Below are positions 43,122 to 51,005 of a DNA stretch of 64,000 nucleotides, in pieces. The DNA is from Azospirillum brasilense (GTDB taxonomy: Bacteria; Pseudomonadota; Alphaproteobacteria; Azospirillales; Azospirillaceae): contig NZ_QLKQ01000008.1 in NCBI RefSeq assembly GCF_003349955.1, forward strand, positions 1 through 64,000, given 5' to 3'. The position numbers and the translations under genes are program-made. How positions within the stretch are numbered: the first letter of the stretch is position 1; every line of letters starts with the position of its first letter. The notes below the pieces were generated by a model. It saw only the letters and a program-made list of their open reading frames with translations, had not been told where the DNA came from and searched no databases.

Positions 43122-43682
43122 CCCCTCCTCGGTCGGCAGGCCCGCCTCGGCCCAGCCGTCCGCCCCGTCGCGGTACCAGAGGACGCGGCGGTAGCCCATC
43201 TCCAGGGCGCGCTTGCCCGCGTTCCACGACATCCAGCAATCCGCCAAGCAGTAGAACAGCAGGCCGCGCCCGCGGTCGCCGCCGGTCAGCCGCTCCAGGT
43301 TGGCCCGGAAATAGCCGTCCAGCTCCGGCGTCAGCGCCCCGAGCCCGACGTTGGGCAGCCAGACGCTGCCGGGGATCTGCGGAAAGGGCTTGGGCACCAG
43401 CCAGGGACCGCCGGGCAGCGTGCTGCGGTCCAGCTTCATCACGTTGATGGGAAGAGCCGCACCCGACTCCACCAGAGCGCGGGCCTGCGCCGTGTTCACC
43501 GTCTTGGCCCCGGGCAGCGAGGCCGGAGTCGGCGACCGGTATTCGGTCATCCGGTAGCCGTCCGGCACCGGAACCACGTCCGCCGCGGCGTCTCCCGCCG
43601 GCCCGGCCAGCAGCAGCGCCAGCCCGGCGGCGCCCAGCCATCGTCCGCGCACCACGTTCCCTCCCCGATTGTTCTGCGGCAT
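43095..43682 (-). CDS. PQQ-dependent catabolism-associated CXXCW motif protein (rhodanese-like)
   Basis: A 195-residue exported rhodanese-fold protein. A signal peptide (WLGAAGLALLLAGPAGDAAA) leads to the rhodanese-like domain, with the active-site region FYCLADCWMSWNAGKRALEM. The family's C-x-x-x-C-W and its restriction to PQQ alcohol-oxidation clusters identify it. The exact role is unknown; a redox or sulfur-transfer function is assumed. A site variant (ATTCGACTAT) lies about 40 bases upstream of its ATG. Confidence 0.9.
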   Translation of the reverse strand: MPQNNRGGNVVRGRWLGAAGLALLLAGPAGDAAADVVPVPDGYRMTEYRSPTPASLPGAKTVNTAQARALVESGAALPINVMKLDRSTLPGGPWLVPKPFPQIPGSVWLPNVGLGALTPELDGYFRANLERLTGGDRGRGLLFYCLADCWMSWNAGKRALEMGYRRVLWYRDGADGWAEAGLPTEEGKPVAVAAP

Positions 43683-43720
43683 CCACGAAATCCCCCCGTG
43701 CCCGACAGGGTCAAGTTGCC

Positions 43721-43733
43721 CGATAGTCGAATA
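43721..43733 (-). promoter_or_regulatory. Variant repeated element upstream of the CXXCW gene
   Basis: On the minus strand: TATTCGACTATCG, sharing ATTCGACTAT exactly with 50001-50013 and matching AATTGGACTTTGG at 9 of 13 positions. It is 39 bases from the ATG at 43682. Tentatively a weaker site of the same regulator. Confidence 0.4.
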
Positions 43734-43872
43734 CCGGGGACCGGTGGGCGGGGCCTAAGCTCATTGTTCGCCACCATCGGTTCGCCATCGTGGAATTCCC
43801 GCGTTCCGCTGCGCCACCGCACCGCAGAGGCCTGCCTTGCAAACGACCGCAGGACGCATCATCATCAGGCTA

Positions 43873-43904
43873 GGGAGGCAGGGGTCTAGCCACCCCTGCC
43901 TCCC
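43873..43904 (-). terminator. Strong hairpin downstream of small peptide, copy 2
   Basis: On the minus strand: GGGAGGCAGGGG, loop tggctaga, CCCCTGCCTCCC, a perfect 12-bp stem that follows the peptide stop by ten bases. It matches the hairpin at 13096-13126, including the flanks GATCGGGCC before and AGCCTGATGATG after. No T-tract follows. Confidence 0.6.
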
Positions 43905-43914
43905 GGCCCGATCC

Positions 43915-43989
43915 TTAGCGGTTCAGGAGATCAAGGATGTCCTTGATCAACCGAACCAGCAGGATCAGGAGAGTGAGGATCTTTTCCAT
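43915..43989 (-). CDS. Small hydrophobic amphipathic peptide, copy 2
   Basis: A 24-residue peptide starting MEKILTLLILLV and ending RLIKDILDLLNR. The ribosome-binding region is AAGGAGGCGTCGAGG immediately before the ATG. It is clearly homologous to the 13011-13088 peptide (+ strand), with identical hydrophobic core LLILL and tail ILDLLNR. It should form one membrane-seeking helix with Arg/Lys/Asp on one face. The locus is divergent from the tau-like ABC operon. Function not known; a type I toxin-like or membrane-stress peptide is possible. Confidence 0.65.
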   Translation of the reverse strand: MEKILTLLILLVRLIKDILDLLNR

Positions 43990-44016
43990 CCTCGACGCCT
44001 CCTTGTGATGGGACAC

Positions 44017-44039
44017 GGGCGGTGGCCGATCCGCCGCCC
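44017..44039 (-). promoter_or_regulatory. Hairpin upstream of small peptide locus, copy 2
   Basis: On the minus strand: GGGCGGCGG-ATCGG-CCACCGCCC, a 9-bp stem with a single C-A mismatch. It ends 27 bases before the ATG, as in copy 1 (26 bases). Compared with copy 1, one T-A pair is changed to C-G on both arms, suggesting conserved RNA structure. Confidence 0.6.
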
Positions 44040-44108
44040 GGTCCACCGCGCAACCATGACGCGGCCCAACCTTCATACAAATGCAATTTTTGACGCAGGG
44101 GCAGTGCC

Positions 44109-45095
44109 ATGCGCCTGATGCCCCTCGTCCGGCTGTTTCTGGTCCTGGCGCTGATCTGCGTCGCCACCGTGGCGCGTGCGGCGGATCGGCCCGCGGTGAC
44201 CATCGGGGTGCTGAAGTTCGGCACGGTCAGCTGGGAGCTGGACGTCATCCGCCACCACCGGCTGGACGAGGCCGCCGGCTTCGAGCTGAAGCTGATGGAA
44301 CTGGCGAGTAGCCAAGCCGCCCAGATCGCCCTGCAGGGTGGGGCGGTGGACATGATCGCCAGCGACTGGCTGTGGGTGGCCCGCCAGCGCGCGGCGGGGG
44401 CCAACCTGACCTTCATCCCCCATTCCGCGGCGGTCGGCGCGCTGATGGTGCCGGCGGCCTCGCCCATCGCCTCTATCGCCGACCTGAAGGGCAGGCGCAT
44501 CGGCGTCGCCGGAACCCCCATCGACAAGAGCTGGCTGCTGCTGAAGGCGCTGGCCCGCGACCGCTACGCGCTCGACCTCGACGCCGCGGCGACGCCGGTC
44601 TTCGCCGCCCCGCCCCTGCTGAACCAGAAGGCCACGACGGGGGAGCTGGACGCCGTGCTGAATTTCTGGCCCTACGCCGCCCGTCTCCAGGCGGCGGGGA
44701 TGCGGACGGTCATCGGGGTGGATGGGATGATGCGGGACCTCGGCCTGTCGGCCCAGGTGCCGGCGGTCGGCTTCGTCTTCCATGAGGGCTGGGCCAAGGC
44801 CAACCCGGCGGCGCTCGACGCCTTCGTCGCCGCCTCGCGCAAGGCCAAGGCGATCATGGCGCAATCGGACGCGGAATGGGACCGGCTGCGCCCGCTGATG
44901 AAGGCGGAGGACGAGGCCACCTGGGCGGCGCTGCGCGACCAGTTCCGCGCCGGCATCCCGCAGCGTTGGACGGAGGAGGAGCGGGAGGCCGCGGCCAGGC
45001 TCTACGGGCTGATGGCCAAGCTCGGCGGGCGGGAGCTGGTGGGCACCGCCATGGCCCTGCCGGACGGCACCTTCTGGCCGGGGGTCCATTTCTGA
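44109..45095 (+). CDS. ABC transporter substrate-binding protein, NitT/TauT-type
   Basis: A 328-residue exported binding protein. Signal peptide (LVRLFLVLALICVATVARAA) followed by a TauA/SsuA-type fold: VTIGVLKFGTVSWELDVIRHH, VDMIASDWLWVARQR, LKGRRIGVAGTPIDKSW. First gene of a three-gene operon (binding protein, permease, ATPase), with TGATG coupling to the permease. Within PQQ clusters such transporters occur repeatedly; the transported compound is not known. Confidence 0.9.
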   Translation: MRLMPLVRLFLVLALICVATVARAADRPAVTIGVLKFGTVSWELDVIRHHRLDEAAGFELKLMELASSQAAQIALQGGAVDMIASDWLWVARQRAAGANLTFIPHSAAVGALMVPAASPIASIADLKGRRIGVAGTPIDKSWLLLKALARDRYALDLDAAATPVFAAPPLLNQKATTGELDAVLNFWPYAARLQAAGMRTVIGVDGMMRDLGLSAQVPAVGFVFHEGWAKANPAALDAFVAASRKAKAIMAQSDAEWDRLRPLMKAEDEATWAALRDQFRAGIPQRWTEEEREAAARLYGLMAKLGGRELVGTAMALPDGTFWPGVHF

Positions 45096-45853
45096 TGCGG
45101 TGGCGGCGGCTGGCCCCGGTCCTGTCGCTGGCTCTGCTGGTCGGGCTGTGGGCCGTCGCCGCCGAACTGGCGGCCAGCCGCAGCCTGCCCGGCCCCGCCG
45201 CCGTGCTGTCGGTCCTGGTCCGCGAGGCGGCGGACGGCGCGCTGTTCCATCACCTGGGGATCACGCTGGCGCGCATGGCCGCGGCCTTCGTCATCGCCAT
45301 GTCCATCGGCTCGGCGCTGGGCATCCTGCTCGGCCGCTCGGCCACCGCCGACCGGCTGTTCGGGCTGTGGCTGACCGTGTTCCTGAACATCCCGGCGCTG
45401 GTCGTCATCGTGCTCGCCTATGTCTGGTTCGGCTTGACCGAGGCGGCGGCGGTCGGCGCGGTCGCCGTCAACAAGATCCCCAACGTCGTGGTCGTCCTGC
45501 GCGAAGGGACGCGCGCCATCGACGAGCAGTATGTCGAGATGGCACGGACCTTCCGCATGGCGCGGTCCGACGTGCTGCGCCATGTGCTGCTGCCCCAGCT
45601 CACCCCCTACTTCGCCGCGGCGGCGCGGTCCGGCCTTGCGCTGATCTGGAAGATCGTGCTGGTGGTCGAGCTTCTGGGCCGCAGCGACGGGGTGGGGTTC
45701 CAGATCCACCTCTACTTCCAGATGTTCGATGTGGCCGGCATTCTTGCGTACACCGTCGCCTTCGTGGCCGTCGTCCAACTTCTCGAGCTCTGCGTCCTGC
45801 AACCCGTCGAGCAGCGGTTCACCCGCTGGCGGCCGGTGCGCGCTGAGGCTTGA
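45095..45853 (+). CDS. ABC transporter permease, NitT/TauT-type
   Basis: A 252-residue permease with about six helices. The EAA loop is IDEQYVEMARTFRMARSDVLRHVLLPQLTP. The ATG overlaps the stop of the binding-protein gene by one base (TGATG), so they are translationally coupled. It is expected to dimerise and to receive substrate from the 44109 gene product. The end overlaps the beginning of the ATPase gene in another frame. Confidence 0.92.
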   Translation: MRWRRLAPVLSLALLVGLWAVAAELAASRSLPGPAAVLSVLVREAADGALFHHLGITLARMAAAFVIAMSIGSALGILLGRSATADRLFGLWLTVFLNIPALVVIVLAYVWFGLTEAAAVGAVAVNKIPNVVVVLREGTRAIDEQYVEMARTFRMARSDVLRHVLLPQLTPYFAAAARSGLALIWKIVLVVELLGRSDGVGFQIHLYFQMFDVAGILAYTVAFVAVVQLLELCVLQPVEQRFTRWRPVRAEA

Positions 45854-46553
45854 GATCCGCTCCAAGCGCTTCGCCGGGCGGGAGGTCATCCGCGGCCTGT
45901 CGCTGACGGCGGCACCCGGCGAATTCCTGGCGCTGGTCGGCCCGTCCGGCTGCGGCAAGACGACCGCGCTGACCATCGCCGCCGGGCTGGACCGTGATTT
46001 CGACGGAACGCTCGACTTCGGCGGGCCGGAGCCGGTGCTCGGCTGCGTCTTCCAGACGCCCCGCCTGCTGCCCTGGCGCACGGTGCGCCAGAACGTGGCG
46101 CTGGTGCTGCCCAAGGCACGGCGGAGCGATGGCACGGCGGAGCGCTGGCTGGCCGCCATGGGGCTGGAGGCGGCGGCCGACGCGTATCCGGGCCGCCTGT
46201 CCGGCGGCATGGCGCGGCGGGTGGCGCTCGCCCGCGCCTTCGCGGTGGAGCCCGGCCTGCTGCTGATGGACGAGCCCTTCGTCTCGCTGGACGAACCGAC
46301 GGCGCAGCGGATGCGCGCCCTCCTCGCCACCATGCTGGAGCGGTCCCCGGCCACGGTGCTGTTCGTCACCCACAATCTGCGCGAGGCGATCCAGCTGGCC
46401 GACCGCATCCTGGTGATGGCCCCCGGCCCGACGCGGGTGGCGGCGGAGGTGCCGTTGGAAACGCCGCGCGCCGTGCGCGACGACGCGCTGGTCGAGCGCG
46501 TGCGGGCGGACCTGCTGGCCCGGCCCGATCCGGCTTTCCGGCTGCTCGCCTGA
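45729..46553 (+). CDS. ABC transporter ATP-binding protein, NitT/TauT-type
   Basis: ATPase subunit of the upstream permease. Homology begins near 45849 (LEIRSKRFAGREVIRGLSL); Walker A LVGPSGCGKTTAL, signature RLSGGMARRVALARAF, Walker B GLLLMDEPFVSLD and switch LFVTHNLREAI are intact. No ATG or GTG lies near the homologous start: the nearest in-frame ones are ATG 45729 and TTG 45744, which overlap the permease by more than 100 bases with a Ser/Pro-rich, non-conserved extension. A CTG at 45843 would give the expected N-terminus, so the real start may be non-canonical. Confidence 0.85.
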   Translation: MWPAFLRTPSPSWPSSNFSSSASCNPSSSGSPAGGRCALRLEIRSKRFAGREVIRGLSLTAAPGEFLALVGPSGCGKTTALTIAAGLDRDFDGTLDFGGPEPVLGCVFQTPRLLPWRTVRQNVALVLPKARRSDGTAERWLAAMGLEAAADAYPGRLSGGMARRVALARAFAVEPGLLLMDEPFVSLDEPTAQRMRALLATMLERSPATVLFVTHNLREAIQLADRILVMAPGPTRVAAEVPLETPRAVRDDALVERVRADLLARPDPAFRLLA

Positions 46554-46643
46554 CTCTTTCGCCGAACCTGTGAAGCGGCTCACACCCGCCGCCCTCCGCC
46601 GGGCGCAGTCTGTCCCGCTGCGACGAAACCGGCGGAGACGACG

Positions 46644-47093
46644 ATGCGCACCCTGTTCCTGCCTCTGATTTTGCTTGGCGCCGGCTTGGCACTCCTGTCC
46701 GGCGCGGCGCGCGCCGGGGAGATCGTGATCCTCGACCAGCACGGTCCCGGCCCCAACCACGCCGACCGGTCGCGCGATCTGGCAATCATCGGCGATTCCG
46801 CCACCGGCTCCTCCATCGTCATCATCGAGCGGACGACGCGCGACGAGCAGCTCGGGCGGCGCGACCCCGGCCTGGAGGCCCGGCGCGCCGTGCGCAAGGC
46901 GGAGGCGAAGCGGCGCAGCAAGGACAAGGACTGGTCGGATTGGGCGGAGTTCGACGGCCACGCTCTCGACGGCCTCGGCTGGCTCAATGGCGGCTGGCTC
47001 GACGGCCCGGTGCCGCTCGGCTTCGGGCGGGGCGATCCGGGGCAGGAGGCGGCGCGCGCCGCCGCGGACGCGCGGCGGATGCGGAACCGCTGA
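46644..47093 (+). CDS. Hypothetical exported protein
   Basis: A 149-residue protein with a clear signal peptide (FLPLILLGAGLALLSGAARAG). The mature part (EIVILDQHGPGPNHADRSRD, VIIERTTRDEQLGRR) and a charged helix (ARRAVRKAEAKRRSKDKDW) have no motif I recognise. The gene lies between the ABC operon and the LuxR-type regulator, within the PQQ region, so a periplasmic accessory role is plausible but unproved. Good GGAG site before the ATG. Confidence 0.7.
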   Translation: MRTLFLPLILLGAGLALLSGAARAGEIVILDQHGPGPNHADRSRDLAIIGDSATGSSIVIIERTTRDEQLGRRDPGLEARRAVRKAEAKRRSKDKDWSDWAEFDGHALDGLGWLNGGWLDGPVPLGFGRGDPGQEAARAAADARRMRNR

Positions 47094-47112
47094 ACGGTTG
47101 GGGCTGAACGGA

Positions 47113-47150
47113 AAAAGGCCCGCCGGCTCAAATGCCGAAGCGGGCCTTTT
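47113..47150. terminator. Bidirectional intrinsic terminator
   Basis: AAAAGGCCCGC and GCGGGCCTTTT form an 11-bp stem with a 16-base loop containing the stop codon of the minus-strand regulator. T-runs occur on both strands, so it terminates both the exported-protein gene (+) and the LuxR-type regulator (-). Confidence 0.85.
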
Positions 47151-47793
47151 CCAGTTGCAGGCGGTTGGCGAAGACCACGGCCTGGGTGCGGCTGTAGACC
47201 TTCAGCTTTTGCAGGATCGCCGAGACGTGGGCCTTCACGGTGGTTTCCGTGATGCTCAGCTCATAGGCGATTTCCTTGTTGAGCTTGCCGGTGCCCAGCA
47301 TCTCCAACACGCGGAGCTGCTGCGCCGTCAGGGTGGACAGGCGGCGGGCGATCTCCGCCGTCTCCTCGTCCTCCGCCGCAGCGCCCTCCTCGACCGAGGC
47401 GGGCAGATAGACCTCCCCGGCCAGGATCTGGCGCAGCGCGCCGGCGATGGCGTCCCGCGGCGTCGATTTCGGGATGAAGCCGGCGGCGCCGCAGCGCACC
47501 GCCTCCAGCATCACCTTCCGGTCCTCGTGCGCCGAGACGACGGCGACGGGGATGGCCGGGAAGCGGCGGCGCAGGGCGATCAGCCCGGTCAGACCGTTCA
47601 TGCCCGGCATGTTGAGGTCGAGCAGGACGAGGTCCGGCTCCCCCTTGCCGCCGTGCATGGAGTCGAGGATGGAGATGGTTTCGTCCAGGCAACCGGCCTC
47701 GTGGATCTCCTGCGCCTGGCAGGAATAGAGGACGGCGCTGCGCAGGGCGTCGCGCACCAGCGGATGATCGTCCGCAATCAGAATTCGGCTCAT
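47128..47793 (-). CDS. LuxR/NarL-type response regulator
   Basis: A 221-residue regulator. Receiver domain: ILIADDHPLVRDAL, phospho-Asp in LVLLDLNMPGMNGL, Lys in GFIPKSTPRDAI. The C-terminal helix-turn-helix (LTAQQLRVLEMLGTGKLNKEIAYELSITETTVKAHVSAIL) is of the LuxR class. Its place beside the PQQ dehydrogenase suggests an AgmR/ErdR/ExaE-like activator of alcohol oxidation genes. The sensor kinase is not in the window. It could bind the repeated elements described at 42586 and 53386. Confidence 0.92.
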   Translation of the reverse strand: MSRILIADDHPLVRDALRSAVLYSCQAQEIHEAGCLDETISILDSMHGGKGEPDLVLLDLNMPGMNGLTGLIALRRRFPAIPVAVVSAHEDRKVMLEAVRCGAAGFIPKSTPRDAIAGALRQILAGEVYLPASVEEGAAAEDEETAEIARRLSTLTAQQLRVLEMLGTGKLNKEIAYELSITETTVKAHVSAILQKLKVYSRTQAVVFANRLQLEKARFGI

Positions 47794-47959
47794 GGCGTGG
47801 TTCCCACGCTCATCGTTTCGGGGCGTTTCCGGGTGCGATCATGCCGGACCGTTCAAGAATACGCAAGGACGGGAACGGGTACTCCCCAAAACAGCCGATC
47901 GTAGGCAATTCCGTTCCAAATCCATGCCCAAATCCTCTTGCAAGCGGTTCGCAAGAAAA

Positions 47960-47984
47960 GACGGCCCGAAGTTTTCGGGCCGTC
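47960..47984 (-). terminator. Intrinsic terminator of the PQQ dehydrogenase gene
   Basis: GACGGCCCGAA-gtt-TTCGGGCCGTC is an 11-bp stem with a three-base loop; on the minus strand it is followed by TTTTCTT. It lies 35 bases past the dehydrogenase stop codon. Confidence 0.88.
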
Positions 47985-48019
47985 CCTTCCTGGTCCGGTC
48001 ACGGCACGGGGTTTCCCCC

Positions 48020-49771
48020 TCAGGCCTTCGGCAGCTTGAAGACCCAGAGCGAGCCGCCCTGGTTGATGTCCTTGACCAGCTTGGCGACGTCGCCGCCCCA
48101 CAGCGGCACCGCACCGCCCCAGCCGGAAACCACGGCCACATACTGCTCGCCGTCCTGTTCCCAGGTGACCGGGGAGCCGACGACGCCGGAGCCGGTGTTG
48201 AACTTCCAGACCTCCTTGCCGGACTTGGCGTCGAAGGCCTTCAGGTAGCCTTCCGGCGTGCCGGTGAAGACGAGGTTGCCGCCGGTGGTCAGCACACCGC
48301 CCCACAGCGGCGCCGGGTTCTTGTATTCCCAGACGATCTTGCCGGTCTTCGGGTCGATGGCGCGCAGCGCGCCGATGTAGTCGTCGTACAGCGGCTTGAT
48401 GGTGAAGCCGGCGCCCAGATAGGCCGCACCCTTCTTGTAGGTGATCGGCTCGTTCCAGATGTCCATGCCCCACTCGTTGGCCGGGACGTAGAACAGCTCG
48501 GTCGCCGGGCTGTAGGCCATGGGCATCCAGTTCTTGGCGCCGAGGAAGGCCGGGGCGGCGAAGACCGACTTGCCCTTCTCCGCGCCGACCGGGGTGCCCG
48601 GACGGTTGTCGTCGTTGTAGACCGGCCGCCCAGTCTTCACGTCGATCTCCTTGGCCCAGGTGATCTTGGTGACGAAGGGCGAGGCGCTCAGCAGCTTCCC
48701 GTTGGTGCGGTCGAGCACGTAGAAGAAGCCGTTGCGGTCGGCCTTGGCGCCGGCCTTGATGGTCTGGCCGTCCTTCTTCAGGTCGAAGGAGACCAGCTCG
48801 TTCACGCCGTCGAAGTCCCAGCCGTCGTGCGGCGTGGTCTGGTAGTGCCACTTGATGTCGCCGTTGGCCGGATCGATGGCCAGCGTCGAGGAGGTGTAGA
48901 GGTTGTCGCCCGGACGCAGGTGCGAATTCCAGGGCGCCGGGTTGCCAGTGCCGAAGAACAGCGTCTTGGTCTCCGGATCGTAGGTGCCGCCCAGCCAAGT
49001 GGCGCCGCCGCCGGTCTTGTAGAGATCGCCCGACCAGCTGGCGTTCATCACGCCGGTCATGGTCGAGTCCTTGCCATTGAGGGTGCCGATGTTGCCCTCG
49101 ATGGTCGGGCGCTGCCAGACCAGCTCGCCCGTCTCGGCGTCGCGCGCCTCGACCATGCCGATGATGCCGAACTCGCCGCCGGAATTGCCGGTGATGACCT
49201 TGCCGTCGACGATCAGCGGCGCGGCGGTCGCCGAATAGCCGGCCTTGTAGTCCTCGATCTTCTTCGACCAGACGACCTTGCCGGTGTCCTTGTTCAGCGC
49301 GACCAGACGGGCGTCCAGCGTCGCGAAGTAGATCTTGTCCTTGTAGAGCGCGGCGCCGCGGTTCACCACGTCGCAGCAGGGCATGATGCCTTCGGGCAGG
49401 CGGTGGTCGTACTGCCACTTCTTCTGCCCGGTCTTCACGTCCACGGCGTAGAGGCGCGAGTAGGAACCGGTGACGTAGATCGTGCCGTCATGGATGAGCG
49501 GCTGCGACTCCTGCCCGCGCTGCTTCTCGCCACCGAAGGAGAAGGACCAGACCGGCACCAACCCCTTGACGGTGTCCGGGTTCAGCTTGTCGAGCGGGCT
49601 GAAGCGCTGCGCCTGGAGACCCATGCCATAGGTCAGGACGTCGCCCGTCGACTTGGCGTCGTTCAGCAGGTCGTCGTTGCTCGGTCCGTCGGCGGCCGAT
49701 GCGGGGCCGCCCAGGCCAAGGCCGGCGGCCATGGCGCTTGCAAGCAGGCAGGTGCGGAAGAGACGCTTCAT
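48020..49771 (-). CDS. PQQ-dependent alcohol dehydrogenase, predicted lanthanide-type
   Basis: A 583-residue periplasmic quinoprotein oxidising alcohols, with electrons passing to cytochrome c. A signal peptide ([20 protein letters not shown]) precedes an eight-bladed propeller with W-motifs. Active-site signs: adjacent Cys132-Cys133 ([10 protein letters not shown]), Glu200 (NSGGEFG), Asn282 (GNPAPWNS) and catalytic Asp319 in [12 protein letters not shown]. Asp321, two residues later, is the extra carboxylate that distinguishes lanthanide-dependent enzymes (XoxF, ExaF, PedH) from calcium types, which have Ala or Ser/Thr there. Substrate probably short or medium alcohols. Its own terminator follows; a repeated element variant sits 230 bases upstream. 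Confidence 0.93.
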   Translation of the reverse strand: MKRLFRTCLLASAMAAGLGLGGPASAADGPSNDDLLNDAKSTGDVLTYGMGLQAQRFSPLDKLNPDTVKGLVPVWSFSFGGEKQRGQESQPLIHDGTIYVTGSYSRLYAVDVKTGQKKWQYDHRLPEGIMPCCDVVNRGAALYKDKIYFATLDARLVALNKDTGKVVWSKKIEDYKAGYSATAAPLIVDGKVITGNSGGEFGIIGMVEARDAETGELVWQRPTIEGNIGTLNGKDSTMTGVMNASWSGDLYKTGGGATWLGGTYDPETKTLFFGTGNPAPWNSHLRPGDNLYTSSTLAIDPANGDIKWHYQTTPHDGWDFDGVNELVSFDLKKDGQTIKAGAKADRNGFFYVLDRTNGKLLSASPFVTKITWAKEIDVKTGRPVYNDDNRPGTPVGAEKGKSVFAAPAFLGAKNWMPMAYSPATELFYVPANEWGMDIWNEPITYKKGAAYLGAGFTIKPLYDDYIGALRAIDPKTGKIVWEYKNPAPLWGGVLTTGGNLVFTGTPEGYLKAFDAKSGKEVWKFNTGSGVVGSPVTWEQDGEQYVAVVSGWGGAVPLWGGDVAKLVKDINQGGSLWVFKLPKA

Positions 49772-50000
49772 GATGCGGATACCTCCCAGGGGAATGGACA
49801 GCCGGAGGCGCGGGCAGAGATCATGTGTAGACAAATGATCAGTCGCAGACGAATGGCGGAATCCGTCTGCCTCGCCTGCCCGTCCTCGGCTTCTTTTCGG
49901 AACAATCAGGGGTTCAACGCAGGGGCGACGCGGCATCGCGAAGCCCCTATCCTTCTGACAATAAAGCAGTTTACCGGCGCCCTGACTGGGGTCCATTGGC

Positions 50001-50013
50001 AAATAGTCGAATG
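50001..50013 (-). promoter_or_regulatory. Variant repeated element upstream of the PQQ dehydrogenase
   Basis: On the minus strand: CATTCGACTATTT, with ATTCGACTAT identical to the copy at 43721-43733; the flanks also agree in part (CAA eight bases on, CCC and GTC further). It lies 230 bases from the dehydrogenase ATG, in the gap to the metallohydrolase gene. Tentative regulator site. Confidence 0.4.
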
Positions 50014-50060
50014 GGCGGATCGTTCTTCTGGCCCCGGGAAATGTTTCATTGAGAAGGGCG

Positions 50061-51005
50061 TCAGTTGACCCGCGGCAGGATTGTCCGCTCGATCCGCGGC
50101 CAGAGGTGGGAGACGGAGCGGCGGTACTCCTCGCGCAGCACGCCCATCCCGGCGAAGCGCTCGGGGATCGGCGCGTCGAGCAGCTCGGCCATGTCGGCTC
50201 CGGCCTCCGCCCGTTCGCGCAACGTGCTGTCCAGCCAGCTCAGCCAGTCGCGGGTCTGGGCGATGGCCGCCCTGTTGGCCGCCGTGTCGGTGCGGATGCG
50301 CCCGTGGTTGGGCACCAGAACCGTCACCTCCAGCGCGTCAAGGGCATCCAGCGCCGCCAGCCATTGGCCGATGTCGGCGTGGGGCGTCGTCGGCGTCCGG
50401 TCGGAGAAGACGACTCCACCAGCGAACAGAACGCCCGTCGTCTCGTCCAGGATGGCGAGATCGGCGACGGTGTGGCCCTCCAGCGGGATCAGCCGCAGCC
50501 GGTGCGCGCCGAAGACGACGGTGGAACCATAGACCGTCTCGGTCGGGACCAGCGGCTCGGTCCCGCGCATCCAGTCGCCGACGAGGCGGTACATGTTCTC
50601 GGTCATCCCCGGACCCTCGGTCTTGATGCCCTCGATGGTGCCGGGCAGCGCGGCGATGGGCACGTCGGCGAAGGCGCGGTTGCCCAGCCAGTAGTCGGGG
50701 TGCAGGTTGCTGATGAAGACCTTGCGGATCGGCTTGTCGGTGACCGTGGCGATGGCCGCGCGCATCTCCTCGCCGAAGCGGCGCGACGGGCCGGTCTGGA
50801 TCACGATCACCCCGTCGTCGGTCACGATGAAGCCGGGGTTGAGGATGTTGCCGCCGTTGGTGCGGGTGAAATGCTCCCGCGTGCCCTCGAAGACCCAGGT
50901 GTCCGGGGCGATGGCGACAGGCTTCAAATTATAGGTCAGCGGGCCGGCGGCCCAGCCGGGCGCGGCGGAGACGAGCAGCAGGAGAAGGGCGGCGAGCGCT
51001 CTCAT
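50061..51005 (-). CDS. Quinoprotein relay system zinc metallohydrolase-like protein
   Basis: A 314-residue exported protein of the metallo-beta-lactamase fold, of the SoxH-related type found with PQQ dehydrogenases. Signal peptide ([17 protein letters not shown]). The usual H-x-H-x-D-H appears as [10 protein letters not shown]: the first His is Asn and the last is Tyr, whereas later ligand regions ([18 protein letters not shown]) are intact, so metal binding may be altered. The ATG overlaps the stop of the SoxYZ-like gene by 4 bases, indicating coupled translation. Confidence 0.88.
   Translation of the reverse strand: MRALAALLLLLVSAAPGWAAGPLTYNLKPVAIAPDTWVFEGTREHFTRTNGGNILNPGFIVTDDGVIVIQTGPSRRFGEEMRAAIATVTDKPIRKVFISNLHPDYWLGNRAFADVPIAALPGTIEGIKTEGPGMTENMYRLVGDWMRGTEPLVPTETVYGSTVVFGAHRLRLIPLEGHTVADLAILDETTGVLFAGGVVFSDRTPTTPHADIGQWLAALDALDALEVTVLVPNHGRIRTDTAANRAAIAQTRDWLSWLDSTLRERAEAGADMAELLDAPIPERFAGMGVLREEYRRSVSHLWPRIERTILPRVN

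Noticed and set aside
47792-50068. 758-codon plus-strand frame opposite the PQQ dehydrogenase
   Set aside because: Antisense shadow; the minus-strand enzyme has signal peptide and active-site residues.
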